Source: Thermoflexia bacterium
Lineage (GTDB): Bacteria > Chloroflexota > Anaerolineae > B4-G1 > DUEL01
NCBI GenBank assembly: GCA_011192125.1
Contig: DUEL01000039.1
Coordinates: 1-34,678, forward strand
Length of the DNA stretch: 34,678 bases
Reading direction: 5' to 3'
The translations under genes were made by a program, and so were the position numbers. The notes below the pieces were generated by a model. It ran no database searches. It worked only from the letters and a program-made list of their open reading frames with translations, and was not told the DNA's origin. This document shows positions 1 through 8,179 of this stretch, in pieces. Numbering within the stretch: position 1 is the first letter of the stretch; every line of letters begins with the position of its first letter.

Positions 1-72
1 GCCGTGCGCCCCTACATCGCCGTGCGCCCCTACATCGCCGTGCGCCCCTACATCGCCGTGCGCCCCTGCACC
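1..72. repeat. 18-bp tandem repeat inside the RAYT gene
   Basis: Unit GCCGTGCGCCCCTACATC is repeated exactly three times (1-54) with a fourth copy diverged in its last six bases (55-72). The unit is six codons long, so copy-number change keeps the minus-strand transposase frame and adds or removes the peptide DVGAHG. The array may extend beyond base 1. It lies between the HUH motif and the expected catalytic Tyr helix. Confidence 0.9.
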
Positions 73-345
73 GCCGTCGTCCGTGATGATGACGATGCCG
101 TGTAAATGGTTCGGCATTATCACGAACGCATCCAACACGATCTCGCGGCGGATCTCCGCCGACCGCAACCATTCCTCCCGAACGACCTGCCCCAACTCGT
201 TCAACCGCATCTCACCATCGACGATCTCGCCGAACAGGCATTCCCGATTGTGCGTGCATAGGGTCACGAAATAGACACCCGGCTGGCTGTAATCGTATCC
301 TCTCAGACGAATAGACCGTCTTCTCCACTCGTTTCTCCTAGACAT
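1..345 (-). CDS. REP-associated Y1 (IS200-like) transposase, RAYT, C-terminus off window
   Basis: Not a complete gene here: 115 codons from ATG at 345 run open to base 1. The ATG is preceded by a strong Shine-Dalgarno (GCAGGAGG at about 353-360). The protein has the family hallmarks: an N-terminal GYDYSQPGVYFVTLCTHNR stretch (residues about 16-34) and the HUH metal-binding motif MPNHLHG (His80 and His82). The catalytic tyrosine helix would lie beyond the left edge. RAYTs are single-strand DNA transposases of the Y1 class that act on REP palindromes (family knowledge). From residue 92 the frame becomes a hexapeptide repeat (DVGAHG) encoded by an 18-bp tandem repeat. It sits 45 bp downstream of cas3 and has its own ribosome site. 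REP-like palindromes elsewhere in the window are candidate substrates (inference). Confidence 0.85.
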   Translation of the reverse strand, partial: MSRRNEWRRRSIRLRGYDYSQPGVYFVTLCTHNRECLFGEIVDGEMRLNELGQVVREEWLRSAEIRREIVLDAFVIMPNHLHGIVIITDDGGAGAHGDVGAHGDVGAHGDVGAHG

Positions 346-390
346 TGGGCCTCCTCCTGCTTCGTTGAGGGCTACAATGATGGGATAGCC

Positions 391-2925
391 CTATTCCTGC
401 GATAGCATATCACTTAATCTCAAGACCCGCACCATCACAAAATACAACACCCAGGCCTTCCAAGATGCCTCGTCGGACGGCATTGGCAACAGCCGCTTCT
501 TCAAATTCGGGACTCGGTTCTCCCGAAGCAGCCACTGCACCCAAGCTCGCCAATCCGCACCACCGACAGCCTCTAGCGCCTCCGCGACCGCACCTTCTGC
601 CTGCGGGTGCAGACGATATGGCGATGCCTCGTCCAGAAAAGGGCTGTGATGACGGGCGATGGCCGTCACGGCTGCCAGATAGAGCGGCCGGTGGTGCTTC
701 CCCTCCAGCGCCTCCCAGAGGATGCGGGCTGACGCAAGCGCTCCCTCGCCCGCGTGGTTGGGCCGCTTCGGGTGAACCTCCCGCGCGATTCGACGGTGCT
801 CCTCCGTTTCGCTCCACGTATGGGCCACTAAGAACGGCGGTTCCACGCCGGACACCCGCTTCTGATAGTTCGCTGCCCACTCCTGCCACTCCACCTGCAG
901 TTTGCCCACATCGTGAAGGGCCAGCACCAACCGCGTCGCCTGCTCCAAAAGCCCAGGCGGCAGGTGCCACGTGCCTTCCAATCGGGCCAGTTGCGCCTCC
1001 ACCCACGCCAACCGGTCCCGGAACCGGCGCTCGAACACCCGCCGCATCTTGGCGACATGCTCGGCGTAGGACTCCAGCGCGTAGGTATACGTCTCCTCGC
1101 CCTTCCTCCGCCGCCGCACCTCCGGCGATCTATACCTTCCATCGCTCTCCGCCCCCAGCCGAAACCCCTGGGCCGCGTCGTAGGCTACCAGTCGCGGATG
1201 AACAGCAAACAAAAGCGCAGAGGAAACATCCTCAGGACTCACCACGTCGACCCACCGATACGCCATCGGGGTCCGGCTTTCCTCCTCCTCCCGCACCGGG
1301 ATCGGACACCGCAAAGCCCACGGCAGCCCTACCTCCTCGGCCCGCTTCAACAACCCCTTCACCGCCCCCCGCAGCGTGCCGTGCCACAGGGAGAACCCCT
1401 CGTACCGAAACGGGCTTTCCTCTGTCGTTCCGTCCGGCGCATCGTAGACGATGAGGGTGCGACTGTCCACGCTCCGGATCAACTCCGGACGAACGCCGGT
1501 CTCCCCCAACGTCAGCGCATCGGTGATCAGCATCCAGGTGCGCCCGGCGTCCTCCCGCATCTCCCGCAACAGCCGTCGGTCGGCCTCGCCGTGGGCGAAA
1601 TCCACCACCGCCTGTTCGTCGGTGAAGCGCAGGATCTCGCCATCGCGCTCTTGCAGAGCCTCCCAGGTGCGCTCACATACCTCCGTTTCCTCATAAGGCA
1701 CATATCGGGGCCGACCATCCTCCTCCGGCACCTGGTACACGAACACCTCCCCCCTCTCACCGGGGTAACGCGCACACCGCCCGGCCCGTTGAATCACGCT
1801 GGCTGCCGGGGCCAGTTCGGTGTGCAGCGCCTGGCTGGTGACGTCCAACCCCACCTCCACCACCTGGGTACCGACAACCAGGAGGCGCGAGATCTCCCAA
1901 CCCCGGCTGTCTTCCTCCCGAGGACCGCACTCAGCCCGCAGGAACGCCTCCTTGAGTTGCCGATGGGGCCGCTCGAATCGGCTGTGGAGCAGCATCACCC
2001 ACGACGTACCCTCCGGCGCATCTGCCATCCGCTCCCGCAACCATGCCACACCCTCCTCCAATACCCCCTGATGTTCCTCCGGCGTATCCGCCTGGCGCAA
2101 CCGCTCGTAGATCGGCTCCAGACCGGGATGATCCACCGGGACCGGCCGGCACCCCTGTTTCACCAGGCCCCGGTACAACTCCATCGCTCGGTCCACCGTG
2201 TTGCAGACCGCCAGCGTGCGCCGGTCGTGCGCTGCCAGTACAGCATCGGCGGAAAGGACCTCCCCCCGCACGTGGAACCGGCGCTCACGGCGAGGCCACT
2301 TTCCTCCTCGAGACTCGATCCACTCCACTTCCCCTTCAGGCACTAACTCCGGCACGGCACCCAGAAACTCCGCTACCTCCTCCAGCATCGGACGAGAGAA
2401 AGTGGCCGTCATCAGCAAGAACGGGGCAATCCGACCGAAGAGGCTCAACAGGTGCAAAGTAGCCCTCCGCGCCTGCGGTGGGAACAGGTGAAACTCATCG
2501 AAGACCAGGTAGGAACCCAGCACGGCCCCCACGTTGACATTCGCCTTGCTTATGGGAAGACTGTATGGTACCCCCAGCGCGCTGCTGAGCACCTGATCGA
2601 GGGTAGCGAACGCCAGATCGCCCATCAGGTACGGGTCGTGAGGATGTTCACCTGTCTGAATGGTCACCCGGGGAACCTCGGCCAGCAACAGTCTCTCCCT
2701 AATAAGCCACCGGGTTTCGGAGAGAAATTGGTTCGCCAGCACCCGCATCGGGACAACGTACAAGCACTGGCGGGGGAACGCGCTCGGCTGGTTCCGATCC
2801 CACGCTTCGAAGAAAGGCCACAGCGCCGCCAGCGTCTTTCCGGACCCCGTCGGAGCCTGCAATACGACGCTCTTACGCTCGCGCAGGCGGCGAGCAACGC
2901 GCTTCTGGTACTCGTACAGATCCAT
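391..2925 (-). CDS. cas3: CRISPR-associated helicase/nuclease Cas3 with C-terminal HD domain
   Basis: 844 aa. In type I CRISPR interference, Cas3 unwinds and degrades target DNA after recruitment by Cascade. Visible SF2 helicase motifs: Walker A APTGSGKT (about 24-31), DEFH box (143-146), MTAT (172-175) and QRAGRCARY (motif VI). An HD nuclease follows at the C-terminus: HDVGK (His671-Asp672), His724, His759-His760 and a late Asp839. The helicase-then-HD order is the reverse of the common I-C/I-E order; from memory it recalls subtype I-G/I-U proteins, but subtype is not settled. The start at 2925 is preferred over a longer frame to 3006: it follows GGGGGTGAG and lies 4 bp after the stop of the WYL gene, so translation is probably coupled. 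No other cas gene or CRISPR array is seen in the window. Confidence 0.88.
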   Translation of the reverse strand: MDLYEYQKRVARRLRERKSVVLQAPTGSGKTLAALWPFFEAWDRNQPSAFPRQCLYVVPMRVLANQFLSETRWLIRERLLLAEVPRVTIQTGEHPHDPYLMGDLAFATLDQVLSSALGVPYSLPISKANVNVGAVLGSYLVFDEFHLFPPQARRATLHLLSLFGRIAPFLLMTATFSRPMLEEVAEFLGAVPELVPEGEVEWIESRGGKWPRRERRFHVRGEVLSADAVLAAHDRRTLAVCNTVDRAMELYRGLVKQGCRPVPVDHPGLEPIYERLRQADTPEEHQGVLEEGVAWLRERMADAPEGTSWVMLLHSRFERPHRQLKEAFLRAECGPREEDSRGWEISRLLVVGTQVVEVGLDVTSQALHTELAPAASVIQRAGRCARYPGERGEVFVYQVPEEDGRPRYVPYEETEVCERTWEALQERDGEILRFTDEQAVVDFAHGEADRRLLREMREDAGRTWMLITDALTLGETGVRPELIRSVDSRTLIVYDAPDGTTEESPFRYEGFSLWHGTLRGAVKGLLKRAEEVGLPWALRCPIPVREEEESRTPMAYRWVDVVSPEDVSSALLFAVHPRLVAYDAAQGFRLGAESDGRYRSPEVRRRRKGEETYTYALESYAEHVAKMRRVFERRFRDRLAWVEAQLARLEGTWHLPPGLLEQATRLVLALHDVGKLQVEWQEWAANYQKRVSGVEPPFLVAHTWSETEEHRRIAREVHPKRPNHAGEGALASARILWEALEGKHHRPLYLAAVTAIARHHSPFLDEASPYRLHPQAEGAVAEALEAVGGADWRAWVQWLLRENRVPNLKKRLLPMPSDEASWKAWVLYFVMVRVLRLSDMLSQE

Positions 2926-2929
2926 CCGC

Positions 2930-3976
2930 TCACCCCCGGAAGAGTTCCCTGGCACGCCGGTCGTCGTAGTCCTCATCCGCCTGGGCACCGCTGGTTTCCA
3001 GGCCATAAACTCGCATCAGCCGCTTGGCCTCCCGCATCAACTCACGTCGCAACTCCCTCGGCTCCACCACCTCCACGTCCGCCCCCCACCCCCGGATCCA
3101 GGGCAACATCTCCCGCGGCTCGGCGATCCGCGCCCGCCAGATGAGGCTGCCGTCCGGCTGCTCCTCGATCCGCTCGGACCAGTGCCAGCGGGTCTCCCGC
3201 ACCCGATGGGCCACCCGCGGGTGAAAGCGCAACACCACCTCCACCGGCTCCGCGTCGGTGTACCAGATCCCCCAAGCGTCCGCTAGGTGCTCGCGTGGAT
3301 CGAAGTCGGCAGGGACCTCGTACCGCTCGTCCAGCATCTCGATCCGCTGGATGCGCTCGATCTTGAAGGTGCGCACCGCGCCCGGCGGCTCCCGCCAGCC
3401 GATGACGTGGGTGGTCTGCCCAACAGGGTACGGCTCGATGAAGTAGGGGGCAAAGACATACTCAAAGACCTTCCGCGTCTCCTCGTGTTGGTGCCACACT
3501 CGCACCTTCCGCCCTTCCGACCATGCCCGGGTCAACGTCTCCAGCACCTCCAGATAGACCGGGTCGTGCCGTCGCGCCGCGTCGTCCATCACGTCGGCCG
3601 AGATCCGCAGGTGCCGCCCGACCAGCGGGGCCAGTCGCTCCAGCGCCACCCCCAACTTCCGCAACGCCGACGCGGCGTGAGGATTGTGTCGATCCGTCCG
3701 GGTGGACATCATCCGCGCCGCCAGGTGCAACGCCATCGCCTCGTGCAGGGTGAGCCGCACGTTGGTCAGGTACTGGTCCCGATCGATGACCAACCGACCG
3801 TCCTCCGTTTCATACACGGCGAAGCGGTAGGTGAGGTCGGGCAAATACCGATGAATGGTGGAACGGTGGACCCCCAACCGACGGGCGAGTTCCGCCTGGG
3901 TCAACCCCTCCGGATGGGCCAGCAACAGTGCTTCGATCTGCAACAGCCGCTCGGCCTTCCTGGTGCCTCGCTCCAT
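2930..3976 (-). CDS. HTH-WYL domain transcriptional regulator
   Basis: 348 aa. The N-terminal winged HTH (AELARRLGVHRSTIHRYL, about 26-44) is followed by a long C-terminal WYL-type ligand-binding region (about 140-320). WYL proteins are common regulators next to CRISPR-cas genes (established association). The ATG at 3976 has GGGAGGT upstream. The stop overlaps the ribosome-binding region of cas3, 4 bp before its ATG, so the two form an operon and this protein is the likely regulator of cas3. Its promoter shows a perfect TATAAT. A motif shared with the small HTH gene upstream lies between that box and the ATG and would suit autoregulation (inference). Confidence 0.87.
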   Translation of the reverse strand: MERGTRKAERLLQIEALLLAHPEGLTQAELARRLGVHRSTIHRYLPDLTYRFAVYETEDGRLVIDRDQYLTNVRLTLHEAMALHLAARMMSTRTDRHNPHAASALRKLGVALERLAPLVGRHLRISADVMDDAARRHDPVYLEVLETLTRAWSEGRKVRVWHQHEETRKVFEYVFAPYFIEPYPVGQTTHVIGWREPPGAVRTFKIERIQRIEMLDERYEVPADFDPREHLADAWGIWYTDAEPVEVVLRFHPRVAHRVRETRWHWSERIEEQPDGSLIWRARIAEPREMLPWIRGWGADVEVVEPRELRRELMREAKRLMRVYGLETSGAQADEDYDDRRARELFRG

Positions 3977-3996
3977 ACCATACCTCCCTTGCGCAC

Positions 3997-4046
3997 GCGT
4001 TGCGTTCTACTGCCTATTATACGGACCCCGGTCCCAAATCCCGCAA
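3997..4046 (-). promoter_or_regulatory. Promoter and candidate operator of the WYL-cas3 operon
   Basis: Perfect -10 TATAAT at 4021-4016 with a weak -35 TTGCGG at 4046-4041 (19-nt spacer, long). The minus strand just downstream of the -10 carries AGAACGCAACGC (4008-3997). The same GAACGCAAC/GTTGCGTTC word occurs in the leader of the small HTH gene at 4323-4339. A GGACC/GGTCC inverted repeat (4023-4034) lies between -35 and -10. Confidence 0.55.
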
Positions 4047-4061
4047 CAGCGGCACCCTCTC

Positions 4062-4274
4062 TCACCGCCTTATCCTCCGGAACGGCCACAGGCCACCCCG
4101 CTCGTCCTCGCTGTAGAGATACCCCGCCTCCTCCAGCGCCGGAAGCCGCCGCTGGACCGTCGACCGGTGAACCCCCAACCGCCGGGCCAACTCCGCCGGC
4201 CGAATGCCAGGATTCTCCCGAATGAGCCGATCCATCTCCTCGAACTCCGCCCTCTTCCTGCTCCAGAAGCCCAT
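4062..4274 (-). CDS. Small winged-HTH DNA-binding protein
   Basis: 70 aa, essentially a single winged helix-turn-helix: PAELARRLGVHRSTVQRRLPAL is followed by a predicted wing (GYLYSEDERGGLW) and a basic tail (RRIRR). The recognition helix is nearly identical to that of the neighbouring WYL regulator (both read AELARRLGVHRST), so the two probably arose from one HTH and may bind similar sites. ATG at 4274 has GGAGG upstream. It lies 85 bp ahead of the WYL gene, which has its own promoter. No ligand domain is present, so its signal is unknown. It could modulate or antagonise the WYL protein (inference). Confidence 0.7.
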   Translation of the reverse strand: MGFWSRKRAEFEEMDRLIRENPGIRPAELARRLGVHRSTVQRRLPALEEAGYLYSEDERGGLWPFRRIRR

Positions 4275-4288
4275 CCCTCCGTACCTCC

Positions 4289-4395
4289 ATCCTGGGATTC
4301 ATCCCCAGGATAGAGGGAGCGCGTTGCAAAGAACGCAACACGGATGGGCGCCAAGATATTTGCGTCAATTATATTCAGACAGAAACCGGCGACAA
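4289..4395 (-). promoter_or_regulatory. Promoter and leader of the small HTH gene
   Basis: -10 TATAAT at 4373-4368, -35 TTGTCG at 4395-4390, 16-nt spacer. The leader holds the inverted repeat GTTGC-N7-GCAAC (4323-4339), which includes AGAACGCAAC shared with the WYL promoter. A second perfect hairpin, ATCCTGGG/CCCAGGAT (4289-4296 with 4304-4311), lies just upstream of the ribosome-binding site. Confidence 0.5.
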
Positions 4396-4413
4396 TCCCA
4401 CCGAATCACATCT

Positions 4414-4482
4414 CACCGCCAGGACGCAGAGAGAAGGAGGAAAAAACACCTTATACTCTGCGCCCTCCGCGCCTCCGCGGTG
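4414..4482. repeat. REP-like palindromic repeat, copy A
   Basis: Imperfect inverted repeat: left arm CACCGCCAGGACGCAGAGAG (4414-4433), right arm at 4456-4482 containing CTCTGCGCCCTCCGCGCC and ending CCGCGGTG. Similar paired arms occur at 20201-20277 and 22559-22625, and a single arm at 8129-8152. It is intergenic, between the mmd operon terminator and the small HTH promoter. Together with the promoter and the terminator it accounts for most of the 305-bp gap 4275-4580. Confidence 0.7.
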
Positions 4483-4504
4483 GATAGACGCCGGGCCCAC
4501 GGCA

Positions 4505-4548
4505 CAAAAAATAGGCCCCTCCCCCATTGCAACCGGGGGAAGGGGCCT
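4505..4548 (-). terminator. Intrinsic terminator of the mmdADCB operon
   Basis: On the minus strand an AGGCCCCT-T-CCCCC arm (4548-4535) pairs with GGGGGAGGGGCCT (4525-4513) across a 9-nt loop (one bulged base), followed by a TATTTTTTG tract (about 4512-4504). It begins 33 bp after the mmdB stop. Confidence 0.9.
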
Positions 4549-4580
4549 GACCCAGCGGCTACGTCGAACCTAACGGCAGA

Positions 4581-5732
4581 TCACGGCCCTCCCAACAACG
4601 GGAACACCATCGCCATCAACACGCCGGCCGCGATGACCGAGGCCACCTGCCCGGCGGTGTTGGCCCCTAAGGCGTGCATCAGGATGAAGTTCTGGTTGTC
4701 CACCTCCAGCGCCACCTGCTGGGCCAGCCGGCCGCTCATCGGGAAGGCGCTGATGGCCGCCCCGCCCACCAGCGGGTTGATCTTCCGACCGGAGATCAGG
4801 TAGACGAACTTCCCGAACAGTAGCCCGCCGATGGTGTCCAGCGCGAAGGCCACCAGCCCCAACCCCAGCACCTTCAGCGTGCCCAGGTTCAGGAAACTCG
4901 CCCCCTGCATCATCGAGCCGATGGTCAAACCCAGGAACAGGGTAGCAGTGTTGGTGATCGCCTCCTGCGCGGTCCGGCTCAGCCCCTCCACCACGCCCGA
5001 CTCTTTCATCAGGTTCCCCAGCATCAGGGTGGCGATGAGGGGGGCCGCCTGGGGCAGGAAGACCGCCGCCAGGAGCGTCACCACGATGGGGAAGAGGATC
5101 ACCGCCGTCTTGGAGACCGGCCGCGGCGTGTACTCCATCCGCACCGCCCGCTCCCGCCTGGTGGTGAAGAGCCGCATCAAGGGCGGCTGGATGATCGGGA
5201 CCAGGCTCATATACGAATAGGCGGTCACCGCCACCGCCGCCGCCAGCCCCGGCGTCTCAAAGAGGTGCTCCAGTTTGGAGCCGACGTAGATGACCGTCGG
5301 CCCGTCGATGGCGCCAATGACGCCGATGGCGGTCGCCTCGGCCAGGTTGAAGCCCAGCATCACCGCCACGACCATCGTGGCGAAGATCCCCAGGTGGCCC
5401 ATCGCGCCCATCAGGACGAAGATCGGCTGGCTGAGCAGAGGCCGCATGTCCATCATCGCCCCCACGCCCAGGAAGATGAGCAGGGGGAACAACTCCGTGT
5501 CGATGCCGGCCCGCTTCAGCACCCCGAACATCCCCTCCGGCCCCATAACGTAGGCGGAGACGGGGAGGTTGCCCAGGATGCAGCCGAAGCCGATGGGCAG
5601 AAGCAGCGTCGGCTCGTACTCCTTGGCGATCGCCAGGTACATCAGGAACGCGCCGACGGCCACCATCACCGCCTGCTGCCAGGTGATGCTCAGCAGGCCG
5701 CCGACCAGCCCGCTCAGATCGATCCCTCCCAC
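4581..5732 (-). CDS. mmdB: Na+-translocating decarboxylase beta subunit (methylmalonyl-CoA decarboxylase type)
   Basis: 383 aa, polytopic membrane subunit that couples decarboxylation of carboxybiotin to sodium export (OadB/GcdB/MmdB family). Diagnostic segments: GVIGAIDGPT, in which Asp143 matches the Na+-site aspartate of the family, and the late NPLVGGAAISAFPMSGR block, with many hydrophobic segments throughout. The start is GTG at 5732 behind GGAGGGGAACC. It is the last gene of an A-D-C-B order, 12 bp after the biotin protein, and is followed by an intrinsic terminator. The alpha subunit in the operon makes a CoA-ester substrate more likely than oxaloacetate. Confidence 0.93.
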   Translation of the reverse strand: MGGIDLSGLVGGLLSITWQQAVMVAVGAFLMYLAIAKEYEPTLLLPIGFGCILGNLPVSAYVMGPEGMFGVLKRAGIDTELFPLLIFLGVGAMMDMRPLLSQPIFVLMGAMGHLGIFATMVVAVMLGFNLAEATAIGVIGAIDGPTVIYVGSKLEHLFETPGLAAAVAVTAYSYMSLVPIIQPPLMRLFTTRRERAVRMEYTPRPVSKTAVILFPIVVTLLAAVFLPQAAPLIATLMLGNLMKESGVVEGLSRTAQEAITNTATLFLGLTIGSMMQGASFLNLGTLKVLGLGLVAFALDTIGGLLFGKFVYLISGRKINPLVGGAAISAFPMSGRLAQQVALEVDNQNFILMHALGANTAGQVASVIAAGVLMAMVFPLLGGP

Positions 5733-5744
5733 GGTTCCCCTCCT

Positions 5745-6179
5745 TTAGTCCGCGAACTCCAGCAGGGGCTCGCCGTAGGCCACCTGGCGGCCCTCGGTGA
5801 CGAGGATGGTGCCGATGGTGCCATCGCGCGGCGCGCGGATGACGTTGTCCATCTTCATCGCCTCGATGACCAGCAATTCATCGTTGAACTTGACCTGCTG
5901 GCCGGGCCGGACGACGATGGACTTGATGATGCCGGGGAGGGGAGCGGTGACCGTCTTCTCGGAGGCTGCCTCGGGGGCGGGCGTGGGCGCGGCAGGGGCC
6001 GACGGCACAGGCGCGGGCGCTGCCTCGGTCACCACCGGGGCCACCTCCTCCACCACCGGCTCCACCCCCACGGTGAAGACCTCTCCATCCACTTCCACCC
6101 GCACCTCGTCCTGACGCGGGTCGTCCAGCACCTTCACGTGGAACGTGCGATCTTCCAAAGTGATCCGATACGCTTTCAT
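5745..6179 (-). CDS. mmdC: Biotin carboxyl carrier subunit of the decarboxylase
   Basis: 144 aa. A short N-terminal region (1-40) is followed by an Ala/Pro/Glu/Val-rich flexible linker (about 41-75) and a biotinyl domain with EAMKMD, where Lys109 is the biotin attachment site. It shuttles the carboxyl group from the carboxyltransferase to the membrane pump. The ATG at 6179 (GAGGAG upstream) is chosen over a longer frame to 6236: it overlaps the stop of the upstream gamma/delta-like gene as ATGA, and the longer N-terminus would lie inside that gene. Confidence 0.93.
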   Translation of the reverse strand: MKAYRITLEDRTFHVKVLDDPRQDEVRVEVDGEVFTVGVEPVVEEVAPVVTEAAPAPVPSAPAAPTPAPEAASEKTVTAPLPGIIKSIVVRPGQQVKFNDELLVIEAMKMDNVIRAPRDGTIGTILVTEGRQVAYGEPLLEFAD

Positions 6180-6502
6180 CGACCACTCCTCGGTGAGATT
6201 CTGTTCGTCAGTTGCCGGTGGAGGTGCAGGGCCCACCAGGGGCTGACCTCCTCCGGCGGCGCGCCAATGGCGAAGGTCTCCCGCTCGGCGCGGGCCAGGG
6301 CGACAGCGATGACCGCCGCCCTCCGCTTCGCCTCGTCCGGCTCCTCCGCCGGTTCCTCCTCAACGGGGACTGCCGCCGCCGGCCGGTCCTTGATCACCGC
6401 CGTCATCAGGTACATCAAGCCGTAGAGGACGAACAACGCGGCGAACAGCAGCGCCATGCCGATTCCACTGATGATCAACGATATGGTCAGGGGGTCATCC
6501 AT
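6176..6502 (-). CDS. mmdD: OadG/MmdD-like small membrane subunit of the decarboxylase
   Basis: 108 aa. One N-terminal transmembrane helix (about 5-32), then a Pro/Glu-rich linker (RPAAAVPVEEEPAEEPDEA) and a short C-terminal region with AVIAVALARAERE, as in OadG-type subunits that hold the complex together. Sequence similarity in this family is low; the call rests on architecture and on position between mmdA and mmdC. ATG at 6502 follows GGGAGGAGGAA. The stop overlaps the mmdC start by 4 bp. Confidence 0.85.
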   Translation of the reverse strand: MDDPLTISLIISGIGMALLFAALFVLYGLMYLMTAVIKDRPAAAVPVEEEPAEEPDEAKRRAAVIAVALARAERETFAIGAPPEEVSPWWALHLHRQLTNRISPRSGR

Positions 6503-6518
6503 CGATTCCTCCTCCCCC

Positions 6519-8069
6519 TTAGAGCGGGATGTTGCCGTGCTTCTTCGGCAGCGTCGTCGCCTGTTTGTCCCGCAGGAAGTCGAGCGCGGCCACCAACTTC
6601 GCCCGCGTCTCGCTGGGCAGGATCACGTCGTCCACATGGCCGCTGGCCGCCGCCGAGTAGGGGCTGCCGAACTGCTTGCGGAACTCAGCGACGAACTGCT
6701 CCCGCAGCGCGTCCGGATCCTCCGCCTCGGCCAACTGCTTTCGGTAGAGGATATTGACCGCCCCCTCGGCCCCCATCACGGCGATCTCCGCCGTGGGCCA
6801 GGCGTAGACCAGGTCGGTGCGGATGTACTTGCTGCTCATTACAATGTAGGCCCCGCCGTAGGCCTTCCGGGTGACGACGGCGATCTTGGGGACCGTCGCC
6901 TCCGAATAGGCGAAGACGATCTTGGCCCCGTGGCGGATGATGCCGCCGTGCTCCTGCACCGTGCCGGGCATAAAGCCGGGGCAGTCCACAAAGGTGACCA
7001 ACGGGATGTTGAAGGCGTCGCAGAACCGGATGAAGCGGGCGATCTTGTCCGAGGCGTTGATGTCCAGCACGCCGGCCATGTAGGCGGGCTGGTTGGCGAT
7101 CACGCCCACCACCTCCCCGTTCAGCCGGGCGAACCCCACCACGGCGTTGGGGGCGAAGCGGGCGTGGACCTCGAAGAAACTCCCCAGGTCGAAGATGCGG
7201 TTGATCGCCTCCCGGATGTCGTAGGATTGGCTCCCCTCCGGCGGCACGAGGGTGTCCAACGCCGGGTCGGCCCGGGTCGGATCGTCGCTCGGTTCCACGC
7301 GGGGCGGTCGCTCGGCGTTGTTGGAGGGGAGGTAACTGAGCAGCCGCTTGGTGATGGCGAACGCCTCGTCCTCGTCGCCCGCCACGAAGTGAGCCACGCC
7401 GCTGACCGACGCGTGGGTCTGCGCCCCACCCAGCGTGTCGAAGTCCACCTCCTCCCCCGTCACCGTCTTGATCACCTGCGGGCCGGTGATGAACATGTGG
7501 CTGATCCGCTCGGTCATGATGATGAAATCGGTCAGGCCGGGGGAGTAGACCGACCCACCAGCGCACGGCCCGAGCATCACGCTGATCTGGGGGATGACGC
7601 CGCTGGCCTGGGTGTTGCGCCAGAAGAGTTCGCTGTACCCGGCCAGGCTCCAGACCCCCTCCTGGATCCGGGCCCCTACCGAGTCGTTCAGGAAGACCAC
7701 CGGCGTACCGGCCTCGATCGCCAGGTCCAGCACCTTGCAGACCTTCTGGGCGTGAACCTCGGAGAAGGAGCCGCCGATGACCGTGAAGTCCTGCGACGCC
7801 ACGGCCACCTTTCGCCCGTCGATCTTGCCGAATCCGACCACCACGCTGTCGCCGGGGAACCGCTTCTTGTCCAGCCCAAAGGCGGTGTGGCGATGCGTGA
7901 TGTAGGGATCCACCTCCTGGAAACTGCCGGGGTCGAGCAGCCGGTCGATCCGCTCCCGGGCGGTCAGTTTCCCCTTGGCGTGCTGCTTCTCGATCGCCTT
8001 GGGTCCTCCGCCCTGGCGGACCTCCTCCCGCCGCCGCAGCAACTCCTGGTTCAGTTCGTGCGAATCCAT
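6519..8069 (-). CDS. mmdA: Methylmalonyl-CoA decarboxylase carboxyltransferase (alpha) subunit
   Basis: 516 aa, the usual length of MmdA/PccB-type carboxyltransferases. It transfers CO2 between an acyl-CoA and biotin. Seen: the N-terminal KGKLTARERIDRLLDPGSF block, the first-half oxyanion region (GARIQEGVWSLAGY, GPCAGGSVYSPGLTDF) and the second half (PAYMAGVLDINASDKIARF, VDCPGFMPGTVQEHGGIIRHGAK, RKAYGGAYIVMSS). ATG at 8069 follows AAGGAGGAAGG. On its own it could be propionyl-CoA carboxylase beta, but the following D, C and B genes specify a Na+ pump, and the order matches the mmdADCB order known from Propionigenium (recalled). Confidence 0.92.
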   Translation of the reverse strand: MDSHELNQELLRRREEVRQGGGPKAIEKQHAKGKLTARERIDRLLDPGSFQEVDPYITHRHTAFGLDKKRFPGDSVVVGFGKIDGRKVAVASQDFTVIGGSFSEVHAQKVCKVLDLAIEAGTPVVFLNDSVGARIQEGVWSLAGYSELFWRNTQASGVIPQISVMLGPCAGGSVYSPGLTDFIIMTERISHMFITGPQVIKTVTGEEVDFDTLGGAQTHASVSGVAHFVAGDEDEAFAITKRLLSYLPSNNAERPPRVEPSDDPTRADPALDTLVPPEGSQSYDIREAINRIFDLGSFFEVHARFAPNAVVGFARLNGEVVGVIANQPAYMAGVLDINASDKIARFIRFCDAFNIPLVTFVDCPGFMPGTVQEHGGIIRHGAKIVFAYSEATVPKIAVVTRKAYGGAYIVMSSKYIRTDLVYAWPTAEIAVMGAEGAVNILYRKQLAEAEDPDALREQFVAEFRKQFGSPYSAAASGHVDDVILPSETRAKLVAALDFLRDKQATTLPKKHGNIPL

Positions 8070-8128
8070 CCTTCCTCCTTAGGTATCTCTGAAATTTTCC
8101 CCTCACCCCCAATCACCCAGCCCCATGT

Positions 8129-8152
8129 CACAGAGCCGCAGAGTCGCAGAGG
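8129..8152. repeat. Single arm of the REP-like repeat, copy B
   Basis: Arm containing CAGAGCCGCAGAGTCGCAG in the 110-bp gap between the ABC permease gene and mmdA. It resembles one arm of the paired copies at 4414, 20201 and 22559. No matching second arm is visible, so it may be a degenerate remnant. Confidence 0.5.
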
Positions 8153-8179
8153 AACGGGAGACAATAGGCAAGGGGCAGG

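Noticed and set aside
1..72. CRISPR array
   Set aside because: Although cas3 is near, the 18-bp units are contiguous with no spacers and encode part of the transposase.
913..2346. Long plus-strand reading frame opposite cas3
   Set aside because: It is antisense to a gene with full helicase and HD motifs. Its translation is Arg/Pro/Leu/His-rich without domains, typical of a GC-rich shadow.
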